Part shown: in pieces, positions 9,204-18,776 of the stretch | How the letters are laid out: each line of letters begins with the position of its first letter | How positions within the stretch are numbered: position 1 is the first letter of the stretch | Source: Nematocida homosporus | Taxonomy: Eukaryota > Microsporidia | Reading direction: 5' to 3' | Assembly (NCBI RefSeq): GCF_024244095.1 | Contig: NW_026250684.1 | Coordinates: forward strand, 1-64,000 | DNA length: 64,000 nucleotides | Notes under the pieces: model-generated | What the model was told of the DNA's origin: nothing | Databases searched by the model: none | The model's input: only the letters and a program-made list of their open reading frames with translations | Made by a program: the position numbers and the translations under genes

Positions 9204-10316
9204 TTAGCGCCGGGAAAGAGCTTCGCGGCACCACTTGACCTTGTTTTGATAAAACTCATTGAGCGACTTGGCACACTTGGCATACTGCGAACCCGGTGCA
9301 TTATAGATATAGCAGTTCTGGACAATTTGCTGGATGTCTTGGTCCATCTCATCAAAAGAAGTATACTGGTCGCTTTGGATCTTCTGTTGAATCGTACTGA
9401 GATCCATTGGATTTTTAATCACCTGATAGTAATCTGGCACGTCTTGTGCACTAACCGGCTCTAAAAACGGCCATGCTGTGTTGTGATTTTGCAGCTCGTT
9501 GCACAAATAGAGAAGCAGTTCTTTCAAACTCCCCCGTGCTCCTAAAGCCGCCTTCATTTGCTCATTAAACCCAGACTCGGCCAGACCTGGAATGTCTTCT
9601 ATAGCGGCTAGTGACTCCGGCATAACGTATTCTTTGTACATTTCAGGGCACCGCTGTTTCACCATCTCAATCAGCGCGGCCCGGCGTTGCTGCAATCGCC
9701 CATACATCTGTAAATAGTCTAGCTCCGGCAAAACCCTGCCTTGCATCATTGTGCCGCCTTCATAGTCCTTGATCCGGCCTTGCCATTCCGTAAAGGAAAT
9801 CTGCTTGGTAAACCCTTGCTTCTTAAAGTATCCAATTGCATAGTTATCAGCATAGGTCAAAAGATAGATGGGCTCTTTTCCTCTTACTTGGCCTGTTCGC
9901 TCTTCCTCGGCCCGAAACTCTTTCTTAATCGTTTCCCGTAACATGCACATCATAAACTCACCAAACCCTTTGATTTGTGACTCACTGTTCACCGCACAGA
10001 AGACTATCTCTACAAACGAGTTGTCAAAGAAGAGTCGGTAACAAATTCCTCCAACTATCTTCTCTTCCGGCCCTTCCAAGAGCACCATCGATTTGTGCTT
10101 GACATCAAAGACCAGCCGCGTTACATACTCCTTGGGCATCTTCGGCAGCTGTTTCTGGAAGAGAGATCGCAATTCTAGCAAAACCTTTCCCGCTCCCAAT
10201 GCATCTGCATCTAAACTACTAATTACTCTTGTATATATCTGGCCTTTGCTCAATAAGCCCAACAAGTGCGCATTTCGCGCAACCTTCTGAGCGGCCTCAG
10301 CCGGCATGGCAAACAT
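9204..10316 (-). CDS. GCN5: Histone acetyltransferase GCN5 (GNAT plus bromodomain)
   Basis: This 370-aa protein is the catalytic subunit of SAGA/ADA-type complexes and acetylates histone H3 tails. The GNAT domain covers about residues 60-200. The general-base Glu lies in FVEIVFC (E103), and the acetyl-CoA binding Q-x-x-G-x-G motif is QIKGFG (114-119). The substrate-side YADNYAIGYFKKQGF segment is also present. A C-terminal bromodomain (about 265-365) has the PDYYQVIKNPMDL motif and the acetyl-lysine binding Asn in YNAPGS (N339). The protein is compact but complete. It begins within the stop codon of the upstream gene (TAATG, 1-nt overlap). AATAAA lies 8 nt past the stop. Confidence 0.95.
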   Translation of the reverse strand: MFAMPAEAAQKVARNAHLLGLLSKGQIYTRVISSLDADALGAGKVLLELRSLFQKQLPKMPKEYVTRLVFDVKHKSMVLLEGPEEKIVGGICYRLFFDNSFVEIVFCAVNSESQIKGFGEFMMCMLRETIKKEFRAEEERTGQVRGKEPIYLLTYADNYAIGYFKKQGFTKQISFTEWQGRIKDYEGGTMMQGRVLPELDYLQMYGRLQQRRAALIEMVKQRCPEMYKEYVMPESLAAIEDIPGLAESGFNEQMKAALGARGSLKELLLYLCNELQNHNTAWPFLEPVSAQDVPDYYQVIKNPMDLSTIQQKIQSDQYTSFDEMDQDIQQIVQNCYIYNAPGSQYAKCAKSLNEFYQNKVKWCREALSRR

Positions 10317-10960
10317 TAAAGAAAATCCTTCTGGCTCGCCACATGTCCGTCTCTCCCTTTACTCTGCCCTTCTTCTAAGCCTGCCAGCAGCCGTGTCACC
10401 CGCTCTATGCCCTCCGTTGAAGAAGTTTTGCCGGCCATATGCAAGGCATCTCTGGCAAACCGTTTGGCTGCCACAATTAGCCCCTTAGCTGCCAGGTACT
10501 TAGCCACAAAGTAGCTGGCTCGGTAGTATTGGGCTGCATCTAGTTTGCCCATATACATGCCACCGGCCAACAGGATCTCCTCCAGTTGAAACTCTCTTAT
10601 CTCGGATCCTGACCATGCCCTTCTTTGTTGTGCTATCTTACAGAAGATGTTTGGCATTGGCTCCTCTGCCACGAGTTTCTGGGCCGCTCTGTACCCTCGA
10701 ATAAACTCTTCCGGCTGGGAATTTTTGGCCTTCAGCTTCAGGTAGTGAACAACCGGCCCAAACGTAGGGTTACGGAGAGAGCCGCTAGGCCCAATCAAGT
10801 ACTCATAAAACGTCCCAAAACTGTCTAAAATGTCACCAAAGAGAACAGCGTACCTAACAGGATTGTGCGGCAAGATATACAGCTGCTTATTCTCGTCATG
10901 ATATAAAGCAGCAACTAGATTAAGCTCTATATATCGCAAGTTGGCGGCCAAGAGCTCCAT
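10316..10960 (-). CDS. Hypothetical helical protein upstream of GCN5
   Basis: I do not recognise this 214-aa protein. It looks mostly alpha-helical, with a C-terminal Ala-rich region (YYRASYFVAKYLAAKG) that could form TPR-like or ARM-like helices. It has no signal peptide, membrane segment or cysteine motif. Its stop overlaps the GCN5 start by one base on the same strand, and its ATG lies 29 bp from the divergent B55 gene. Co-expression with GCN5 is possible, but shared function is not shown. Confidence 0.7.
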   Translation of the reverse strand: MELLAANLRYIELNLVAALYHDENKQLYILPHNPVRYAVLFGDILDSFGTFYEYLIGPSGSLRNPTFGPVVHYLKLKAKNSQPEEFIRGYRAAQKLVAEEPMPNIFCKIAQQRRAWSGSEIREFQLEEILLAGGMYMGKLDAAQYYRASYFVAKYLAAKGLIVAAKRFARDALHMAGKTSSTEGIERVTRLLAGLEEGQSKGRDGHVASQKDFL

Positions 10961-10989
10961 TTCTTTGTATTTTCCAATTTAATATTTAG

Positions 10990-12300
10990 ATGTTCTGGTC
11001 AACGTGGAGATGTCGCCAGACCATTACAGCCGTTGAATCTGATGCTTACAAGAGTAGCTTGGTAAAGGATGGGAATTTAGTCCTGGGCCGGAATCAAGGG
11101 TTTTTGGAGGTTTACAAAATCGGGTCAAATTTACGGAAACGCATTGAGTTTCGCAGCCACTCACCTTGTTTTGACTATCTAAGAAGTGCAGAAATAGCCG
11201 AGTCGGTAGATGCAATTGGAATGCTTCCTTCAGGTAATAAGGAGATTTTAGTGCTAAGTAGCAATGCTAAAACAGTTAAGCTATGGAACATTCATTCAAC
11301 TTACCTGAGACAGACGGAACCGTCGGCCGTGGTGGAGTGCTGCTCTGATATTTCATCGTGTGATGCAGGAGGTGAAGAAAGAGAGCGGCGCAAGGATAAC
11401 AGCCGTGAACGGCTTAGTCGTATTTTCTTAAGAGAGACCCGAAAGAAGCACTCGGTTGCTTTAGAAGCACAGGTTAGTCCGGAAAATACCTATAGTTTGC
11501 ATAGTCTTTCGGTGGCGGCCAATGGAGAAAGTTTCTTGGTGGCCGATGAGTTAGCGATTAATATATTTAGTTCCCGTTTAGAGCCGCTCTGGAAGACTGT
11601 TAATCTAAAGCCAGCGAATAACGAAGAGATAAGCAAAGTTATCTGTACGGCGAAGTTTGTCGATCGGTCTAGCCATTTGTTTGTTTATGGAGCCAGTAAT
11701 GGGTCCGTGGAGATTCGTGATTTAAGGGAATGCACCAAATCTATGCCAGCGGTTGAAATATGCCCGCAGAGAAGTCATGATTTCTATGGGGAGATAATTA
11801 GGCCGGTGTCGGATATTCAGTTTATTAATGATCATGTGTTTGCGGCGCGGAATCTCTTAGCTGTACAGATACACGATATAAGGGCGCCCCATGGATCTGT
11901 ACTGGAGCACGATGTGCTGCCTTTGGCGCGGAAGAAAGTATCTGATCTGTACGATTCTGATGAGATCTTTACTAAGTTTAAGCTAGGCGTGGTTGGCAAT
12001 AAGGTTTATACGGGGTCTTTTAATACGGGAGTGGCTGTGCTGGATATCAAGGACGGCACAATTACTCGGTCATTCTTAGAAGCAGAAATGGAAGAGGCAA
12101 CTCGGATTGTCGATAGGAAGAAAATTACTTGTGTCTCAGCCGAGGAAGACTGCTTAGTGGCCACCATGAATAACCAATGCTATATATTCCGTCAAGATAG
12201 CAGTCCCGGTCATCAATCCGAAGCTGAGTCCGATGAAACTTCAAGTCTAGATGATTATAACGATTTGGAGGATAGCATGCTTAGCACCGAAACCAATTAA
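10990..12300 (+). CDS. CDC55: Protein phosphatase 2A regulatory subunit B (B55/PR55, CDC55-like)
   Basis: This 436-aa WD40-type beta-propeller should direct the PP2A catalytic subunit to substrates in mitosis and signalling. Typical B55 features are the start with a W followed by an ITAVES-like strand, an acidic/basic insert around residues 125-150, and AARNLLAVQIHDIR, which matches the conserved ARDYLTVKVWDL region. The segment EIFTKFKLGVVGNKVYTGSFN matches the B55 DxIFxKFxxxxSxDxxxxxTGSYN block. The C-terminal Ser/Asp/Glu tail is extra. Length agrees with the family (about 450 aa). Confidence 0.85.
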   Translation: MFWSTWRCRQTITAVESDAYKSSLVKDGNLVLGRNQGFLEVYKIGSNLRKRIEFRSHSPCFDYLRSAEIAESVDAIGMLPSGNKEILVLSSNAKTVKLWNIHSTYLRQTEPSAVVECCSDISSCDAGGEERERRKDNSRERLSRIFLRETRKKHSVALEAQVSPENTYSLHSLSVAANGESFLVADELAINIFSSRLEPLWKTVNLKPANNEEISKVICTAKFVDRSSHLFVYGASNGSVEIRDLRECTKSMPAVEICPQRSHDFYGEIIRPVSDIQFINDHVFAARNLLAVQIHDIRAPHGSVLEHDVLPLARKKVSDLYDSDEIFTKFKLGVVGNKVYTGSFNTGVAVLDIKDGTITRSFLEAEMEEATRIVDRKKITCVSAEEDCLVATMNNQCYIFRQDSSPGHQSEAESDETSSLDDYNDLEDSMLSTETN

Positions 12301-12532
12301 ATGCTTGTCTAGTCAAGTAGTTACTTAAGTACTTAAACATATGTTCAGTTAGCTTTTTATTTAGGTGCGCACGCGATATTTATGTGAGGTTGCAATTAAG
12401 GTAGCACTAGAAAGTAGCTAGGTAATTAGGTGGCTGGACAATCAAGTGAATAAATAGGTTATGTTAGGTTGTGTTGGTGTTGAGTTGTGTTGGGTTGTGT
12501 TGGGTTGTGTTGGGTTGTGTGCTATTAGTGGG
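12301..12532. repeat. Spacer with a GTGTTGGGTT tandem tract
   Basis: This convergent spacer between B55 and SED5 is G/T rich on the plus strand. Near 12485-12522 a 10-nt unit (TGTGTTGGGT) is repeated about three and a half times without error, the cleanest tandem array among these spacers. Confidence 0.6.
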
Positions 12533-13264
12533 TTAGCGAGTTATTGACCTGATTAGGAAAAGCAGGCCAAAGAGAAGAACAAATAAGATAATGATGTTCC
12601 TTCGCCGTTTAGATACAGCGGCGAGGGCATGATTAAGCTCAAAACTACCCTTCTTAAGGGCGACTTTGGACTTGCTAAAGAGTTCGTCTATTCGTTCTAA
12701 TTGCTCGCCTTGCATAGAGATATGCATGGACACTTCAGTGATTACTTTGCCGAGCTCATTGATATGCGTTTCAATGCTTTCTAGTTCGCGCTTGCGAAGA
12801 CTGCTGGCCTCTTCCCGAAGAATCTCGCGCTGTTTTTCTTGGTAGATTTGCTGGCCTGTGTGGTGACTGTGGGCAGGCGGTCTTCGGGCTCGCTGTTCTT
12901 CTTCATCCAGAGCGGTCCTGATCTTTTGCTCCTTGCGCAGGATATTGGCTAGGGTAAGGGAAAGGCTGGCATACTGTCGGCGAATGTTCGAGGTAATCTT
13001 CTGCTGCATTTCGCTTTCGGTTCCTGCGGCTGCTTGATTGCCGGCCGGTTGGGTTAGGGCGTAGAGCTGCTGAAGAGAATCTTCTATCTTCTGAATAATG
13101 TGTTTATCAGAATTTTGGCCCTTATCTATTGATTTCTCGAGATGGGCAAGTTGCTCTTTGATCTCAGAAATTAAGGCGGCCGAGGAATGGCTTGGGGCAG
13201 CTACTTGTCTTTGAGGACGGCCAGATGCTTCGGCAAAAAGAAGGAACTCTCTTGTTCGGTCCAT
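12533..13264 (-). CDS. SED5: Syntaxin, Qa-SNARE of SED5/syntaxin-5 type
   Basis: This 243-aa tail-anchored SNARE is expected to act in ER-Golgi fusion. The N-terminus MDRTREFLLF matches the DRTxEF motif typical of Sed5/syntaxin-5. A coiled SNARE motif runs from about 160 to 220, with the zero-layer Gln in SMQGEQLERID (Q185). A single C-terminal membrane anchor lies at about 223-239, followed by a few residues. The start follows from the conserved N-terminal motif. The protein is shorter than yeast Sed5 (340 aa), mainly through loss of linker. Confidence 0.85.
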   Translation of the reverse strand: MDRTREFLLFAEASGRPQRQVAAPSHSSAALISEIKEQLAHLEKSIDKGQNSDKHIIQKIEDSLQQLYALTQPAGNQAAAGTESEMQQKITSNIRRQYASLSLTLANILRKEQKIRTALDEEEQRARRPPAHSHHTGQQIYQEKQREILREEASSLRKRELESIETHINELGKVITEVSMHISMQGEQLERIDELFSKSKVALKKGSFELNHALAAVSKRRRNIIILFVLLFGLLFLIRSITR

Positions 13265-13588
13265 AAAACTTTAGTTAAAAACAAACCCGTCTATATGCAT
13301 TAGCTTGTTTTCTGGTTACTTCCTGCCCTTGTTGTCTCAGCTCATGAGAATAGAGGTTTAGGAATTATAGATCTAAGGAGTTTATGTGTAAAAATAAAAG
13401 GAAGCCTTCCAAAAACGAACAGAGCTGTATTTGATTTGAGTTTAATATTATTTTGCTTATTCCCAGGATAGTAATAATCACAATTGGGTTTCTAGTTACA
13501 AAACAAAAGAAGACTGCACCAAGACCGCAAAGTATGCACTACTAGGAATGTACAACAAAGGTGCTTTTATTTTGGCCTTACACCGGCT
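13265..13588. other. Spacer between SED5 and POP1
   Basis: No open frame or RNA fold stands out. The strand is AT-rich and lacks the usual AC/GT repeat. TTTATT at 13566-13571 supplies AATAAA 17 nt after the POP1 stop. Confidence 0.5.
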
Positions 13589-14896
13589 TTAGATAGTATT
13601 ACAAGGAGTAATTGGGGTGAGAGAGACAGGGTAAAATTGGTGGGAGCGGCGATTGCGAATGAAAGGAGTTTGTGTGCTATCGGGTAATTGGGCGAGGTAG
13701 AGGACTCCGGTAGTACGCCCGCGCTTGAACGAAAAAGATGACCTTAGAACGCAACCAACCACAGACTCTTGGCCAGACATTGGAAAACCTTCTGGCTCGG
13801 AAGAGTTTAATGACTCAGCCAAAATAACAGGCGAGCCAGGCATGAAGGATCCTTTATCAGCTACAAAGAGATAAGGAGTAGCCTGGGTTAGATCTCCAGT
13901 AAATAAAGGTAAAACATCAACCGGTCGTTTACCCCGTGGTTTTTTAGCCAGAACATCTAATTCTGCCTGGTTAGTTGCCTCCCATAAAGAATGACCACGA
14001 CGAGTACTTAGCAAGTCAAAAGGATAAACCACCCGGTCTAACTCCGTACCAATACGGAACAGTTCCAGAGTACTAATAGGCACAATTCCGCCCACTACAC
14101 ACTTCTGCATGACTTCCATACACCGAGCTCGGTTGATAAGCAAAACCACTCTAGTCTGGTCAAGTGCCATACAAACATAAGCTAAGGGGCCCGTCCGGTT
14201 CTCTACTAACTCCCGAGCCGACCTACAATTAACATACCCTGTTGCAGCATACATCTTCTGCTCACCATAGAACATAAAGATACACAGATCCTCCAAAGCC
14301 GGCATCTCTTCATTCCCACCTATAACTTCACACTTATTCTCATTCTCATTTACACTTTCACCACTACCACCTTGATTTACTTCCGCTTGTGTATCTTTAA
14401 TAATAATACACTCAGTCGAGTTTTGCCAGACAATTGATCGACTGTAGTTTGAAGAATACTCCACCTGCGGCGACAAAACATCCAATCCTACTCCACCGGC
14501 CAAATACACTTTACAGTACGAAATATCACTCAATAAACCCCGAGTGCTTAGAGCTGCCGCAATAAACTTATCACTCTTCATATGCCGTTTATAAGGCAGA
14601 GTTGTGCCTAGGTTGGTGTGCATAAAGAACCTTTTGGCGTACCAGGTATGTGCATGTAGCTTCCCAGACCCCCAAACAACTCTTTGCCGAATTGCCCGTC
14701 GCCGACTTTTCTCACCCCTTCGTGCCTCCTTAGGTATTCTGCGCTCATCAAAAGAAGCTGTTCTTCTTCGTTTATGAAAGGGTAGTGTTTGAAATAACAT
14801 CTTGTTGCGCGGTTTCTCTCTAATCTCCCGTTCAATTCTTTGAATCTCATCAGCACAACCATTAGCGTAAGCAATGGCGTGGAGTTCAACTGGCAT
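13589..14896 (-). CDS. POP1: POP1, RNase P/MRP protein subunit
   Basis: This 435-aa protein belongs to the core of RNase P and RNase MRP (tRNA 5' end and rRNA processing). The N-terminal POP1 domain shows LPFHKRRRTAS, a basic KSRRRAIRQR stretch and the WYAKRFFM block (family W-H-A-K-R-F-x-M). The C-terminal POPLD-type region includes LPLFTGDLTQATPYLF and ends in an RNA-binding beta domain. At 435 residues it is half the length of yeast Pop1. The frame extends to 14914 only with a GTG codon; the ATG at 14896 gives MPVELHAIAY. That start overlaps the stop of the upstream same-strand gene by 11 nt. Confidence 0.9.
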   Translation of the reverse strand: MPVELHAIAYANGCADEIQRIEREIREKPRNKMLFQTLPFHKRRRTASFDERRIPKEARRGEKSRRRAIRQRVVWGSGKLHAHTWYAKRFFMHTNLGTTLPYKRHMKSDKFIAAALSTRGLLSDISYCKVYLAGGVGLDVLSPQVEYSSNYSRSIVWQNSTECIIIKDTQAEVNQGGSGESVNENENKCEVIGGNEEMPALEDLCIFMFYGEQKMYAATGYVNCRSARELVENRTGPLAYVCMALDQTRVVLLINRARCMEVMQKCVVGGIVPISTLELFRIGTELDRVVYPFDLLSTRRGHSLWEATNQAELDVLAKKPRGKRPVDVLPLFTGDLTQATPYLFVADKGSFMPGSPVILAESLNSSEPEGFPMSGQESVVGCVLRSSFSFKRGRTTGVLYLAQLPDSTQTPFIRNRRSHQFYPVSLTPITPCNTI

Positions 14897-15578
14897 TAAA
14901 AAAAACCACCGCACAGGCCACAGTTATAGTCGTAACTACTCCAACCATCTCCAAAGACATAACCACTACTCCTCTTTCATCCGCACCCATACTCACTGAA
15001 ATGTACCCCAAGTATTTAGGCACCTTTTCCAAATGAACTTTAGGCAAAATGAACGTCCCAGCCACTCGGGACGTACTAGGCACCTTCCCGACAATACTTA
15101 AACCCGTGCTTGATACGCCTTGCAAAACCACCTCTTCCTTCCCCACATTCACTTCCAAGTCACTATCGGTCATTTTAATCAGCCGCTGAAAGACACTCAG
15201 TCCAATCGTAAATAAACTCGGCGGGGCTAAACTCTCGTCCATACTCGGAGCTTCATTCTCCAACAAGTAAATGTGCCGTTCAAGCAATAAACCCTTCCCC
15301 GACCACTGAGCAACCAAAACACTGCCCTGCACGCGCAAATGCACCCGATCAGTCCCCGGCAAACCAACTCTAAGATAAGGAATACTAAACGGCCGTCCTG
15401 GCGTGTACTGCCGCGTAAACATCCGGTCAATATAATGCTCAACCAGCACACTCCGTGCCGCATCACTCGCTCTAATACAAAACCCATTCGGTCGCGCCAC
15501 AAAGGTTAAACGAGTAAATTTAGCCGACATACCTGCATCCACCGACTGGTACGCGCTCTTCTCTAATAAGATCTCCAT
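14886..15578 (-). CDS. Sliding-clamp-fold checkpoint protein, 9-1-1 (Rad9/Rad1/Hus1) like
   Basis: The 230-aa sequence reads as a divergent PCNA-type clamp with two repeats of strand-rich domain. The segment FVARPNGFCIRASDAARSVL resembles the Rad9 pattern of a short strand, G-L-x-I-x-A-x-x-x-S-R-S-A. The C-terminus alternates hydrophobic strands (YISVSMGADERGVVVMSLEM) as in the last clamp sheet. A canonical PCNA is encoded separately at 48.3-49.1 kb, so this would be a checkpoint clamp subunit. Which of the three 9-1-1 subunits it is cannot be settled by eye; Rad9-like is my slight preference. It lies 13 bp from the TAF5 stop. Confidence 0.45.
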   Translation of the reverse strand: MEILLEKSAYQSVDAGMSAKFTRLTFVARPNGFCIRASDAARSVLVEHYIDRMFTRQYTPGRPFSIPYLRVGLPGTDRVHLRVQGSVLVAQWSGKGLLLERHIYLLENEAPSMDESLAPPSLFTIGLSVFQRLIKMTDSDLEVNVGKEEVVLQGVSSTGLSIVGKVPSTSRVAGTFILPKVHLEKVPKYLGYISVSMGADERGVVVMSLEMVGVVTTITVACAVVFFNAS

Positions 15579-15591
15579 GCAGGGGTACTAT

Positions 15592-17418
15592 TTATTTGCT
15601 CTTCGGGAAGTAAGCGCCTACACAACAAATGATATTACGATGCCCAAACGCCGCTTTAATAATTGGCGTGCTCTTAGTATAGTAAGTGGCCACAACTTCA
15701 CCTTTATACCGGTCCCAAAGTCGCACACTATTATCACCAGCCGAAGAGACCAGTAAAGAAGAGAAGAAAGAGAAGCTCACTGAAAAAACAAACCCTGTAT
15801 GTCCCACATACTTAAACAACATTGCCCCCGTAGCAATATCCCATAACATAACACTCTTATCCTTACCTCCCGATAGTAACTGCTTCCCACAAGCAGATAC
15901 GTCCAAGCACAAAACTGTATCCTTATGACCCACAAACAGCCGCACTAGTTCCCCGCTCTGCAAATCATGCATCCGCACCTTAAAATCACAACTACCCGTA
16001 AACAAGTAGTTGCCATTCGGATGGAACTTAACACACATAATATCACTTAGTGCCGAAGCAAACAACCGAACAGGCTTACCACTCTCTACCGCCCAAACAC
16101 AAGCATTACGATCACTGCCTCCCGAGGCAAAGTAGTAGTCATTAGGAGCAATGTCAATATCCCAAACCGGGAAGAAGTGACCGCGATAACTAGCTATCTC
16201 TGTATACGTATCTAGTGACCACAACCGAATACTCGTGTCCTGGGAACAAGAAAGGAGAAACCGTTTGCTCTTAAAGAACTTCACACTATACACCGGGCCC
16301 GAATGTCCCACCAGTCTAGCCACCTTTCCTATATCATCCCGTGAATCATCTGGCTTCCCCGTTCGCATCTCCGGAGTTTTCAAGTAAATACTAGGCTTAA
16401 GCCGCAATAAAGAATCTTCCGTTAAAGAGTGCACCTCAATGAACGAGTCTCGATACCCCAAAGCCAACAATTTCATATCACTAGAATAATCAGCACAACA
16501 AAGACCTTCAAACGTATTGTGCACAGTATGGCAGCAAATACTCGGCATTTGGTTCTTACTAACATTCACTCGCTTAGATAAGTCCCGAAGCTTTTCTATC
16601 TCTGCAGCTATCTGCGAAGCACCCGGAGAAGGACAAGGAATTCTATCAACTGGAGGAGGCATGTTCTCCAATCGCTTCTTCTTCAACAGAGATAAGAACT
16701 GGTCTAAATACTCGTACTTATACTGTTCCTCCGAGGAAATCAACTCTTCAACCTTAGGCAGAATGTAGTGCACACCACTGTGGATTGGCGCCCGATTAAA
16801 GTCAAACTCAGTCGCACCAGCAATACCTATATCTACTACTTCCTCAGCTAACTTCCCCGTATACACCCGAATGTCCAAAAACTGATTAACTATCTTTAAC
16901 ATCCGCACTAAACTATTGGCCTCTAGAAAGCTAATAAACAGATCAAATGCATACTTACCCATCGAAAGATGGTACTTATTGGCTAAAAAGGCTAAGGCTA
17001 AAGTGTTCTCTTTTAAATTAGCTAAATCACGGACCATATCTATTTGTCTTAACTCGTTAGAATGAGTCTCAGTAAAATCGTTCTGATAAGTGCGCATAAA
17101 CGTACGGGCTTCATTATCACGGCCTTTAGAAACGAGTTCTAAGTATAAATGAACAAAAATAGGGAATAACAAGTTGCCTAGGTCGTTTTTAAAGGCATCT
17201 AAAGAGTCTTCAACCCATTGCCTTAGCTTGGCATATCCGGCATCTAGTGCCCCACTTCCATCACTTAGCGCAGCATTGCGCATGGAAAGGCGAGAGTAGA
17301 TTTCCTTGTCTGCGACATAATCGGGTAAAGACATCGTTGTCGCTTGGGGTGTCATGTCATTGGGCCGTCTGTACCCCCGGCGTTCTAGGATACTTCTGTC
17401 ATACTTCTCCTCATCCAT
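15592..17418 (-). CDS. TAF5: TAF5, TFIID subunit (NTD2 plus WD40 propeller)
   Basis: This 608-aa protein is a scaffold subunit of TFIID (in some fungi also of SAGA). Residues about 60-190 match the TAF5 NTD2 domain, with LLFPIFVHLYLELVSKG and ALAFLANKYHLSMGKYAFDLF. Six or more WD40 repeats fill about 300-605, with VKFFKSKRFLLSCSQDTSIRLW and LFTGSCDFKVRMHD as good repeats. The N-terminal LisH motif is reduced or absent. The frame extends to 17430 only through TTG, so the ATG at 17418 (MDEEKYDRS) is preferred. The stop TAA is embedded in an AATAAA signal (15591-15596). Confidence 0.92.
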   Translation of the reverse strand: MDEEKYDRSILERRGYRRPNDMTPQATTMSLPDYVADKEIYSRLSMRNAALSDGSGALDAGYAKLRQWVEDSLDAFKNDLGNLLFPIFVHLYLELVSKGRDNEARTFMRTYQNDFTETHSNELRQIDMVRDLANLKENTLALAFLANKYHLSMGKYAFDLFISFLEANSLVRMLKIVNQFLDIRVYTGKLAEEVVDIGIAGATEFDFNRAPIHSGVHYILPKVEELISSEEQYKYEYLDQFLSLLKKKRLENMPPPVDRIPCPSPGASQIAAEIEKLRDLSKRVNVSKNQMPSICCHTVHNTFEGLCCADYSSDMKLLALGYRDSFIEVHSLTEDSLLRLKPSIYLKTPEMRTGKPDDSRDDIGKVARLVGHSGPVYSVKFFKSKRFLLSCSQDTSIRLWSLDTYTEIASYRGHFFPVWDIDIAPNDYYFASGGSDRNACVWAVESGKPVRLFASALSDIMCVKFHPNGNYLFTGSCDFKVRMHDLQSGELVRLFVGHKDTVLCLDVSACGKQLLSGGKDKSVMLWDIATGAMLFKYVGHTGFVFSVSFSFFSSLLVSSAGDNSVRLWDRYKGEVVATYYTKSTPIIKAAFGHRNIICCVGAYFPKSK

Positions 17419-17508
17419 TGGTGGTAGCAAAAAAGAAGAAGAAGGCTAGCTGTCCCCGGCGTTTCGCATTGCATCTAATCTGGGCACCCTTCCCGAGATA
17501 CGCATGTC

Positions 17509-17580
17509 GGCTTCTTAGCTCAATGGTAGAGCGCACCCCTAGTAAGGGTGAGGCTACGGGTTCGATTCCCGTAGAAGCCT
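17509..17580 (+). tRNA. tRNA-Thr, anticodon AGU
   Basis: The cloverleaf is complete: acceptor GGCTTCT/AGAAGCC with discriminator T, D arm GCTC/GAGC, and anticodon stem CACCC/GGGTG around loop CTAGTAA. The anticodon is AGT, presumably edited to IGU to read ACU and ACC. The T arm is ACGGG-TTCGATT-CCCGT. No intron or encoded CCA. It complements the UGU isoacceptor at 3.7 kb. Confidence 0.95.
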
Positions 17581-17582
17581 AC

Positions 17583-17588
17583 TTTTTT
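17583..17588 (+). terminator. Pol III T-run terminator of tRNA-Thr(AGU)
   Basis: Six T residues start 3 nt after the tRNA end. Confidence 0.75.
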
Positions 17589-17743
17589 CTTGGTTGATTT
17601 TAGCTTGACATTTGACGTGTTTACTGATTTGGCTGGAGATTTCTTAGAAATTTGACAGCATTTTAAGATTAAAGTCACACGGAATTAATGGTGATTAATC
17701 ATTTAGATCGGAGTGTATATTAAGATTCTTTGTTTTACTATTA

Positions 17744-18517
17744 ATGAACACGATGGAGTTTTTGCAGCAACAATTCAAAGGCAACAAAATCATACTAACA
17801 TTTATTGTTGATTTGATAAAACATTCAATAGAATGGGAAGATCTATTTAACAACAATGTAAACGAGAGCATCTACATAAACCTTTCTAAATTTAAGCATT
17901 ACATAGAAAGCAATAACCAAAATGGCCAGAACCAAATACTAGATGTTTTATTATACAACCTGTTCCTTCCATATAAGCGAGTCCTCACTAAGCGCGTCAA
18001 TATTGCTCAATTATTGGAAAAACATCAAGATAACATAAAGTATTTGACGTATAAATTGAAGTCTGATCTAAAAGATATCACGGTCGCCAATTATAATATA
18101 GGTGAGCAGGAGCATACTGGCAACTTTAATAACTCAGCGGCCGAAAACAGTAATATGTCCGATACTAGCTCGCCTTTATCTACACAAGAAGCAACCGATC
18201 GTTATTTTGCCTCCGCTACTAAGGGCAATAAGTCGCAAGAAGGGAAGCCAACAAACTCTAAAAGAATGAACTATCCCAAAAACATATCCGAGATTCTTAA
18301 GAGATGGCTTGTTGATCATATCGAAAATCCATACCCCGATGAGAAAGAGAAGCACTATTTAATATTGAAAACTGGTCTGTGTTCTTCTCAAATTAACAAT
18401 TGGTTCATTAATGCTCGAAGAAGGATCATTCCAAAGATAATCAAGAATTCAAACTATGAAAAGTTAAAGATTATTGATCAAACTCCGATTAATAACCACC
18501 AATCTAATCTAATTTAA
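17744..18517 (+). CDS. TALE-class homeodomain transcription factor
   Basis: This 257-aa protein has a C-terminal homeodomain (about 172-232). The three-residue-extended loop NPYPDEKEK identifies the TALE/KN class, and the recognition helix is INNWFINARRR (217-227), which carries the invariant W, F, N and R. The N-terminal 110 residues are helical (LLYNLFLPYKRVLTKRV) and may be a dimerisation region; a Ser/Asn-rich linker follows. A second ATG at 17753 is possible. TALE proteins occur at fungal mating-type loci, but no non-TALE partner lies next to it here. Confidence 0.9.
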   Translation: MNTMEFLQQQFKGNKIILTFIVDLIKHSIEWEDLFNNNVNESIYINLSKFKHYIESNNQNGQNQILDVLLYNLFLPYKRVLTKRVNIAQLLEKHQDNIKYLTYKLKSDLKDITVANYNIGEQEHTGNFNNSAAENSNMSDTSSPLSTQEATDRYFASATKGNKSQEGKPTNSKRMNYPKNISEILKRWLVDHIENPYPDEKEKHYLILKTGLCSSQINNWFINARRRIIPKIIKNSNYEKLKIIDQTPINNHQSNLI

Positions 18518-18776
18518 TCTCATCTCATCCTATTCTTATTATTACAGTTGCAATACCTCTCCAACATCAACTCAACCCAAGCCAATGTTAACTCAAACAA
18601 AACCCTCACATTAATAAATCCAACTGTATCGTTCAATACTAACCCAATATCACCTTAACGTCAACCTAAAACCAACACCAACCCAATCCTACACCTCTTT
18701 AACCAGTACTAACCCAAACTAAGCCAATATCAACTCAATACTAACCCAATACAACCATCCAAACGGTTTTTTATTT
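18518..18776. repeat. AC-rich telomere-like spacer
   Basis: About 18590-18760 contains repeated CAATACTAACCCAA and CCAGTACTAACCCAAAC words on the plus strand. The last bases before the RPA12 ATG are a T-rich tract (TTTTTTATTT) also seen upstream of other genes here. Confidence 0.6.
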
